Shown here one piece after another: positions 57,616 through 64,000 of a DNA stretch of 64,000 nt (the stretch's first letter is position 1; every line of letters begins with the position of its first letter). The stretch lies in contig NC_058520.1 in the NCBI RefSeq assembly GCF_904849725.1, positions 536,290,083 to 536,354,082 of the forward strand, in the 5' to 3' direction. The translations under genes and the position numbers were made by a program. The notes beneath the pieces were generated by a model. That model was given only the letters and a program-made list of their open reading frames with translations, was not told where the DNA came from and searched no databases. This DNA comes from Hordeum vulgare subsp. vulgare (Eukaryota > Streptophyta > Magnoliopsida > Poales > Poaceae).

Positions 57616-59197
57616 TGATACGTCTCCATCGTATCTACTTTTCCAAACTCTTTTGCCCTTCTTTTGGACTCTAATTTGCATGATTTGAATGGAACTAACC
57701 TGGACTGACGTTGTTTTCAGCAGAATTGCCTTGGTGTTTTTTTGTGCAGAAATCAAAGTTCTCCAAACGTCCTGAAAATCTACGGGGAGCAGTTTTGGAA
57801 AATATAAAAAATATCTGCGCCAAGTTTTGGAAAATATAAAAAATATCGGGCGGTGGGCAAGCTTGTGGGGCCCACACAGCTCTGTCGCCCCCAACCTCAG
57901 GTCTATAAGTTCACTTTCGTCCCAGAAAAAATAAAAAGAGAAGTTTTCGCCGCGTTTACGATACGGAGGCGCCTTTACCACCTGTTCTTCATCTGGAGGG
58001 AAGATCCGGAGTCCGTCTTGGGCTCCGGAGAGGGGAAATCGTCGCCATCGTCATCCTCAACCTTCTTCCCTCTCCAATTCCATGAAGCTCTTCGTCGTTC
58101 GTGAGTAATCCATTCGTAGGCTCGCTGGGCGGTGATGAGTAGGATGAGATCTATCATGTAATCGAGTTAGTTTTGATGGGGATTGATCCCTAGTATCCAC
58201 TATGTTCTGAGATTGATGTTGCTACTACTTTGCCATGCTTAATGCTTGTCACTAGGGCCCGAGTGCCATGATTTCAGATCTGAAATTATTATGTTGTCAC
58301 CAATATATGTGAGTTTTAGATCCGATCTTGCAAGTTGTAGTTACCTACTATGTGTTATGATCCGGCAACCCCGGAGTGACAATAACCGGAACCACTCCCG
58401 ATGATGACCATAGTTTGAGGAGTTCATGTGTTCACCAAGTGCTAATGCGTTGGTCCGCTTCTTTATTAAAAGGAGAACCTTAATATCCCGTAGTTTCCTT
58501 TTGTACCCCGCTACCACGGGAGGGATGGACAATAGATGTCATGAAAGTTCTTTTCCCTAAGCACGTATGATGACACACGGAATGCATGCCTACATCACAT
58601 TGACGAACGGGAGCTAGACACATATTTCTCTGTGTTATAGCTGTTGCATGATGAATATCATCCAAACTAATCACCGACCCATTGCCTACGAGATTGTCCT
58701 ACTGTTGCTACTGCTGCTACTACTGTTGCTACTGTTGTTACTTGTTTTGCTCTGCTACTGCTACTACTGTTGCTACTGATGTTACTTGTCTTGCTCTGCT
58801 GCTGCTGCTACTACTGTTGCTACTGCTGTTACTTGTCTTGCTTTGCTGCTACTGTTGCTACTACTGTCGCTTGCTACTGTTGCTACTTGCTACTGCTGTC
58901 ACTACCGTTGTTCCTTGCCACTGCCATTACTCTCTACTTTGTTGTTACTACTTTGCTTGCAGATACTAATCTTTCAGGTGTGGTTGAATCTGATAAATTC
59001 AGCTGCTAATACTTGAGAGTATTCTCTCACCTCCCGTCGTGCGAATCAACAAATTTGGGTCGAATACTCTACCCTCGAAAACTGCTACGATCCCACGCGC
59101 TGGTGGGTGTCAACAACATTCTTCTAGTTTTGATTGCCGGAGAGTGCTAACAGCATTCTTCTGGTGTCGTTGCAAAGGGGAAGAACAGTTGACATCA
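57616..59197 (+). repeat. 5' LTR of B2, with extended 3' end (1582 bp)
   Basis: It begins TGATACGTCTCCATCGTATC. The family B end (CTGGTGGGTGTCA) is at 59112, but 10 bases before the primer site there is a second end, ACAGTTGACATCA, at 59197. All other elements here have 10-11 bases between LTR and primer site, so 59197 is the better boundary. The dyad right arm is at 57859-57872 and TATAAG at 57904-57909. Confidence 0.75.
58690..58965 (+). repeat. Expanded trinucleotide array in the B2 LTR
   Basis: About 275 bp of TTGCTACTGCTGCTACTACTG-like triplets with TTACTTGTCTTGCTCTGC interruptions, about twice the B1 tract. It yields Cys/Leu/Tyr-rich frames in several phases. Confidence 0.85.
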
Positions 59198-59207
59198 AGC
59201 ATTTTTC

Positions 59208-59225
59208 TGGCGCCGTTGCCGGGGA
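59208..59225 (+). other. Primer binding site of B2, tRNA-Asp type, perfect
   Basis: TGGCGCCGTTGCCGGGGA is a perfect 18-base complement of the plant tRNA-Asp 3' end. Two decayed copies lie upstream (about 59120-59150 and 59160-59182). Confidence 0.92.
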
Positions 59226-59276
59226 GGTATTGCTATATTCTCTGAGTCGCTTGGGATTCGTAATCTACTGATCACT

Positions 59277-62093
59277 ATGAAGAATCTGAAGGATCCGAAA
59301 ACCAAAGTCTTGCCCTCAACTACGAGGGGAGGTAAGGAATTGCCATCTAGCTCTGCACTTGATTCACCTTTAGTTATGAGTAATTTTGTGACATCACCTC
59401 CTGCTAGAAATCTTGATATGTCGCTTGTGCTTGATGATGCTTATGATGCTACTGCTAGAGATGCTATGCTTGATACTATGCCTGATGATGCTATGCTTGA
59501 TGTTATGCCTGATGATGCTAGATATGCTATTTTGCCTGATGATGCTATGCTTGATACTGCTAGAGATACTACTTTGCCTGATGTTCCACTAGGGGTACTC
59601 CTTGATGTTCATATTGCTAGAGTTACTGTCAATGCTCGTGATGCTTCTGAAACTGCCGATACTATTGAGATAGAACCTGCTTTTGCTCCTGCTAGATCTA
59701 GCTCTCCTAGATATGAATTGCCTGATATACCTTAGGGTTACATTATGGAGGGAGAGATAGCTGAGGATTTTCTTGCGTGTAAGGATGCCTATGACGCTGA
59801 GAAATTACTTCTCAAGTGGAAGGAAAAATCTCGGGAAGCTAGGATGAAATACGACCTGAAGTTTGCCACTTCACCTATCTTTATCACCGATAAGGATTAT
59901 GAATTCTCTGTCGATCCTGAGATAATCTCTCTAGTCGAATCTGATCCTTTTCACGGTTATGAGTCTGAGACGGTCGTAGCCCATCTTGCCAAACTACATG
60001 AAATAGCCACCCTTTTCACTAATGAGGAGAAGATCCGCCACTACTATGTTGTTAAGTTGTTTCCTTTCTCTCTAAAGGATGATGCTAAAGCCTGGTTCAC
60101 CTCTCTTGCTCCTGGATGTGTGATTAGTCCCGGGGAGATGGTTTATTACTTTTGTGAGAAATATTTCCCTGCCCATAAGAAGCAAGCTGCCTTGCAGGAA
60201 ATATACAACTTTGCTCAACTCCAAGAAGAGAGTCTTCCACAAGCTTGGGGGAGGCTCGTCCAGCTACATAATGCTTTGCCTGATCACCCTCTTAAGAAGA
60301 ATGAGATACTTGATATCTTCTATAACGGACTTACCGATGCCTCTAGAGACCACTTAGATAGTTGTGGCAGTTGTGTTTTTAGGGAACGAACTGTAGAACA
60401 AGTTGAGACTCTACTGAATAACATCTTGATCAACGATAATGCTTGGACTATTCCTGAACCACCTCCTAAGCCAACTCCGAAGAAAAGAGGTATTATATTC
60501 CTCAGTCCCGAAGATATGCAAGAAGCCAAGAAATCTATGCAAGAGAAAGGCATTAGATCCGAAGATGTCAAAAATCTACCACCTATCGAAGAGATCCATG
60601 GTCTCGATAACCCGATACAGGTAGTAGAAGTAAATTATCTGCGTAGGTTTGATGAGAGTGATATTCCTTTTGATAAACCTGCTAGCCTATGCTTTGATGA
60701 ATTTGACAACTTTGTTGCCAAACAACAGAGTTTCAATGATTATGTTAGCAGACATTTGGAACAAAGTACTCGTATGCTTAGCCATTTAAGTGCTTGTGTA
60801 GACACAAATGTCAATGATCTGAAGCTTCTGAGTAAACATGCCTATATGATTACTACTCAGGTAGAACAAGTACTTAAAGCTCAGAATGACTTGCTCAATG
60901 AATTAAATGACAACTCTGTCAGAGTCATTACTAGAGGAGGCAAAATGACTCAGGAACCTTTGTATCCTGAAGGTCATCCTAAGAGAATTGATCAAGATTC
61001 TCAAGGAATCAATGCTGATACACCTAGTCATCCTAAGGAGAAGAAGAAGGATGATAGAAGCCTACACGCCAGTTCACCAAATACTATCACACCTGAAGAA
61101 CCTAATGATATTTCTGCGTCTGATGCAGAAACACAATCTGGTGATGAACATGAACCTGGTGACAATATGGACAGTGATGTTCATAATAATGCTCAACCTA
61201 GCAATGATGAGGATGTGGAGATTGAACCTACGGTTAATCCTGGTAACCCACAACCTAAGAGATATGATAAGAACGACTTCACTAATAGGAAGCATGGTAA
61301 AGAAAGAGAGCCATGGGTTCAGAGACCTATGCCCTTTCCTCCTAAGCCATCCAAGAAAAAGGATGATGATGATTTTGAGCACTTCGTTGAGATGATAAGA
61401 CCCGTCTTTCTGCAGATGCGGTTAACTGATATGCTCAAGATGTCTCTGTATGCCAAGTACATGAAAGATATCGTGACTAATAAACAGAAGATACCAGATC
61501 TTGAGATCTCCACCATGCTTGACAATTACACTTTTAAAGGTGGAACTCCTAAGAAACTTGGTGATCCCGGAGAGCCCACTATACCTTGCTGTATTAAAGG
61601 AAACTATGTAAGAACTGCCTTATGTGACCTTGGAGCCGGTGTTAGTGTTATGCCGCTCTCTCTTTATCGTAGACTTGAATTAGATAAGTTGACACCCACT
61701 GAAATTTCTCTGCAAATGGATGACAAATCAACTGCTTTCCCTATCGGCATTTGCGAGGATGTGCCTGTTGTGGTTGCTAACACCACTATCTTAACAGACT
61801 TTGTTATCTTGGATATTCCCGAGGACGATGCCATGGTTGTCATCCTCGGAAGACCCTTTTTAAACACTGCAGGGGCTGTTATAGATTGCAACAAAGGCAA
61901 TGTCACTTTCCATGTCAACGGTAATGAGCACATCGTGCACTTTCCGAAGAAATGATATCAAGTACATTGCATCAATGATATCGAGAAGATTTCATCGATT
62001 CTCATTGGGAGCTTTGAATGCCCTATTCCTCGTGTCAAGATGAAGTATGATTTGCTTGTTGGGGAGATACATATCCCCATTGAGGTGACTTAG
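59277..62093 (+). pseudogene. gag: gag-pro of B2, nearly intact, two premature stops
   Basis: ATG at 59277 opens gag (MKNLKDPKTKVLPSTTRGGK). Its N-terminus has degenerate DDAMLDT-like repeats. A single in-frame TAG at 59733-59735 (GAG in B1) interrupts it; the frame continues as MEGEIAEDFLACKDAYDAEK from 59745. The capsid-like core is LFPFSLKDDAKAWFTSLAPG to LDIFYNGLTDASRDHLDSCG. A charged linker leads to a retropepsin with CDLGAGVSVMPLSLYRR (Asp codon 61626-61628) and ILGRPFLNTAGAVIDCNKGN. A TGA at 61953-61955 (CAA in B1) cuts the last ~46 codons, which otherwise read to 62093. There is no reverse transcriptase or integrase. The main 736-codon frame could still give gag-pro if translation started at 59745. 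Confidence 0.9.
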
Positions 62094-62641
62094 TGGCTAT
62101 TCGAAAATTCTCTGTTCTCTCTTGCGATTCGAGAAGGTTTTGTCATAAGGACTTGATCAATCCCATTGACGGATTTCTTTCGATGACCATGAAACGGATG
62201 AATCAAAGAGTCACATACCTCTGTTTTGAGCTTTCATTTTCAGTTGCTTAGAAGAAAAATGATAGAATTAGTTTAGTTTTTCCTGTTTTCTGTTTTAGCG
62301 TCCTGGAGAAAAATACCTCGAAAATAGAAGTTCTCCGATGGTCCTGAAAGTTTAGTATTATTTTTCCTGGAATTTTTGAAAATTTCTGGGCCTGAGAGCT
62401 GACCTGGGGGCCAGACCAGTGGGCCACAAGCCGTGCCACCGCCACCTACCCCCCTGGTGGCGGGGTGCAAGCTTGTGGGGCCCACAGGCACCCCCTCCAC
62501 TCATTCCAGCTCTCAGCCTCTTCTTCCACCTCCAGAAAAAATTGTTTCGTAGCTCAAACCCGTGTTCTTTCTCATTTGGCTGTGATTTTCGATCTTGCTC
62601 AAAGCACCATTCTCCGAACCGTTTTGGGAAATTACTCCTTA
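62094..62641 (+). promoter_or_regulatory. LTR-like internal promoter cassette and leader exon of B2
   Basis: After ~160 bp of protease tail, GAAGTTCTCC (62328-62337) and GGTCCTGAAAG match the B2 LTR wording AAGTTCTCCAAACGTCCTGA. A TTTTTCCTGGAATTTTTGAAA run, the dyad (GGGCCACAAGC 62421-62431; GCTTGTGGGGCCC 62471-62483) and CTCCAGAAAAAATTG follow. The CTTGTGGGGCCCACA block is identical to the LTR. No TATA box is obvious. The layout is the same as in B1. Confidence 0.55.
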
Positions 62642-62874
62642 GTAAGTGACTCCTCCATTGGTCCAATTAGTTTTTGCTCTAGTGCTTTATCCTTCGCGTA
62701 TTCTTGCTACCTTGGTGACCCTGTTCTTGAGCTAGAAATGTTGATTTTAGCTGGTCCCAAGTAGTTTTAGCATGTGATACAGTCTCTAGGCACTAGTAGG
62801 AGTAGTTGCTACAAGTTGGGTTAATGCTTATTCACTTTTCTTTTGAAGTCTCTAAAAATTTCAGAATTTTTCAG
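62642..62874 (+). other. Probable leader intron before the third ORF of B2
   Basis: The 5' site CCTTA|GTAAGTGAC (62642) and the 3' site AATTTTTCAG|AGCTAG (62874) are placed as in B1. The ATG follows 18 bases after the acceptor. Confidence 0.5.
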
Positions 62875-62892
62875 AGCTAGAAAAAGGAAAAG

Positions 62893-63960
62893 ATGAGGAG
62901 GTTCTTGAGAGGCTCTTCAAGCCGTAACCCCAAGGAGGATGAGAAGAACCACCCCAAGTACGTAGTCCCTCGAGTCACAGAAGTTCAAGCGTGCGAGTGG
63001 CCAAGTGATGAATTTTTGCGCGCCGCCGGACTTTATGAAGACTTTTATTACTTGGTGGAGAACGCAGGTCTTACTACGTTCGTTGAAGATAAGTGCCCAC
63101 AATACCTCCCCCTCACCAATATTTTCGTTCAAAGCTTCAACCTTTATCCTAGGAAGAATCCTCCCATGGTTGAGTTCATGATATACGATGTCCACAAGTG
63201 CATGACGCTGCAGGACTTTTGCAATGTATGCAAATTGCCTTATGTTGGGGATATCCGTGACCCTCGTCCACGGGACTTGGAGAATTTCATTGGTTCTATT
63301 GCTGTTGGAGAGGAGAGAGGAGTGTCTCATGCTAGAATTGCTAGCATACATTTTCCTATGCTTCGGTACTTCTCACTATTTGTGGGAAAATGTTTGATTG
63401 GCCGTGGGGAGGCTGGATCACTTAGTTCTCCAGACCTTGCGGTTTTGCGCGAAGGCCTTTATAACGATAAGACTTATAGCTTGGGCGCTATAATAGCTCA
63501 ACGGTTGAACCTGAACCGTTCTAAAGGAGTCGTCTATGGAGGTATCTATGCTACCCGTCTTGCCAGACACTTTGAGATACCCATTAGACTCGGAGAGGAA
63601 GGAGAGATGCTTCTCCCTGAGAAATATCTGGATTATGACAGCATGGTTCGCCATGATTTTCTGGATAGAGATGCTAGTAGACAGATGATTTATAACCTGG
63701 TGTTTAGTCATGGTACTCGAGAGACTATTACTTTGCCTGCTCCTTCTTTGTTCGATCTTCATGCAGGCAGGTACACTATTATGCCCTTGGACATCTACGC
63801 ATATTGGAGCTTGGCCCAACCACAGGCGCCCGTGCCCGAGCTGCCAGTCGAGTACCAGACGCCAGTTTATCAGTGGGAGCCAGAGGAGCTCACACAGCAG
63901 TGGCATCCACAGTCTGCTCCGGAGTATCCTGGAGCTGGTGATTTCCCACCTTGGGAGTAG
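62893..63960 (+). CDS. Third ORF of B2, 355 residues, Athila-type extra protein of unknown function
   Basis: It starts at ATG 62893 (MRRFLRGSSSRNPKEDEKNH) and is open to TAG at 63958-63960. A basic N-terminus is followed by CEWPSDEFLRAAGLYEDFYY, FVQSFNLYPRKNPPMVEFMI, MTLQDFCNVCKLPYVGD, LRYFSLFVGKCLIGRGEAGS and IYATRLARHFEIPIRLGEEG. The C-terminal ~50 residues are Pro/Glu/Gln-rich (PQAPVPELPVEYQ, SAPEYPGAGDFPPWE). The layout resembles the Athila ORF-1/plant-transposon-protein type from memory. There is no signal peptide or membrane segment, so an envelope role is not supported. It is the only fully intact long ORF of family B here. B1 carries a broken first half. A leader intron and a promoter-like cassette precede it, suggesting separate expression. 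Confidence 0.75.
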   Translation: MRRFLRGSSSRNPKEDEKNHPKYVVPRVTEVQACEWPSDEFLRAAGLYEDFYYLVENAGLTTFVEDKCPQYLPLTNIFVQSFNLYPRKNPPMVEFMIYDVHKCMTLQDFCNVCKLPYVGDIRDPRPRDLENFIGSIAVGEERGVSHARIASIHFPMLRYFSLFVGKCLIGRGEAGSLSSPDLAVLREGLYNDKTYSLGAIIAQRLNLNRSKGVVYGGIYATRLARHFEIPIRLGEEGEMLLPEKYLDYDSMVRHDFLDRDASRQMIYNLVFSHGTRETITLPAPSLFDLHAGRYTIMPLDIYAYWSLAQPQAPVPELPVEYQTPVYQWEPEELTQQWHPQSAPEYPGAGDFPPWE

Positions 63961-63981
63961 ACCAAGCTAGGCCAAAAGCCT

Positions 63982-63998
63982 AAGCTTGGGGGAGTACG
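63982..63998 (+). other. Polypurine tract of B2
   Basis: AAGCTTGGGGGAGTACG lies at the window end and repeats the C2 polypurine tract AAGCTTGGGGGAGT base for base. The following TG (63999-64000) may open the 3' LTR. Confidence 0.75.
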
Positions 63999-64000
63999 TG

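Larger units (their letters stand above)
31873..64000 (-). mobile_element. Family C LTR retrotransposon C1 (Athila-type, gag-pro-pol plus a third ORF), runs past the window end
   Basis: In minus orientation the 3' LTR is 31873-33394, then the polypurine tract, third ORF, integrase and RNase H to 37422. The element resumes at 54823 with reverse transcriptase, protease and gag to 57615. Element D (37423-54822) and element B2 (from 57616) interrupt it, so its 5' LTR lies beyond 64000. The left flanking pentamer is TTGAG (31868-31872). All pol domains carry stops or frameshifts. It is collinear with C2 (39973-49228). Confidence 0.88.
57616..64000 (+). mobile_element. Family B LTR retrotransposon B2, 5' LTR to polypurine tract; 3' LTR beyond the window
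   Basis: It inserted into C1 gag; the left target copy is ATACC (57611-57615). Order: LTR, tRNA-Asp primer site, gag-pro, promoter-like cassette with leader intron, intact third ORF, polypurine tract. There is no polymerase between the protease (ends 62093) and the third ORF (62893). The last two bases of the window (TG) may be the first of the 3' LTR. Confidence 0.9.

Noticed and set aside
58682..58969. Cys/Leu/Tyr-rich frames resembling membrane proteins
   Set aside because: Produced by the trinucleotide array in all phases.
59112..59112. LTR end of B2 at the classical family B position
   Set aside because: It would leave 95 bases before the primer site, whereas all other elements have 10-11; the end at 59197 fits better, pending the 3' LTR.
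59208..59225. tRNA-Asp gene
   Set aside because: Only the 18-base 3' complement is present; no cloverleaf sequence follows. It is a primer site.
62893..63960. Envelope-like protein
   Set aside because: No signal peptide, membrane segment or cleavage-site-like motif; the tail is Pro/Glu-rich.

Overview
This is intergenic heterochromatin-type DNA from a large grass genome, probably Pooideae and most likely Triticeae (wheat/barley/rye group). The evidence is a nested stack of Ty3/gypsy LTR retrotransposons, tRNA-Asp primer sites and Athila-type gag-pro-pol proteins (families called A, B and C here), plus a Sukkula-type large retrotransposon derivative (LARD) with 4.8-kb LTRs. I see no intact host gene, rRNA, tRNA or CRISPR array. 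The only host-like sequence is a broken minus-strand fragment at 1-813.

Layout, left to right. 1-813: degenerate protein-coding fragment. 814-3292: family A element (A1, +), 5' LTR and the start of gag, cut off. 3293-9081 and 28830-29994: family B element (B1, +) with 5' LTR, gag-pro broken by a 572-bp Helitron (6586-7157), a promoter-like cassette, remains of a third ORF, and most of its 3' LTR. 9082-28829: family A element (A2, -) inserted in the B1 3' LTR. Within the A2 3' LTR lies a complete Sukkula LARD (10045-22920, TSD CGGGC). 29995-31872: unclassified repeat. 31873 to beyond the window: family C element (C1, -). Inside C1 are a family A-related element D (37423-54822, -, TSD AGTT[A/C]) and a family B element B2 (57616 to the window end, +). 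Inside D is a second family C element, C2 (39973-49228, +, perfect TSD TACCG).

How the parts relate. Only family C carries reverse transcriptase, RNase H and integrase, and both copies are broken. Families A/D and B carry only gag and an aspartic protease, and B adds a separate third ORF. The outer LTR ends of B and C are nearly the same, so a C-type polymerase/integrase could have mobilised B. Sukkula has no coding capacity and uses an initiator-Met-type primer site, so it needed a different helper, probably a Tekay/Del-like chromovirus.

The most unusual signals are these. (1) In D the LTR 3' end has moved 68 bp outward and now contains two extra tRNA-Asp primer-site-like copies; the TSD proves this longer LTR integrated. 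B2 shows the same arrangement (85 bp). (2) A GC-rich dyad (CCACAAGCC...GGCTTGTGG) sits upstream of the TATA-like box in LTRs of families A, B, C and D, and recurs inside B and C just ahead of their third ORFs, where it looks like an internal promoter. In B it is followed by a spliceable leader intron. (3) Two nested insertions fall in or next to these dyads. Family names other than Sukkula are deliberately not assigned, because I cannot verify them against TREP here.
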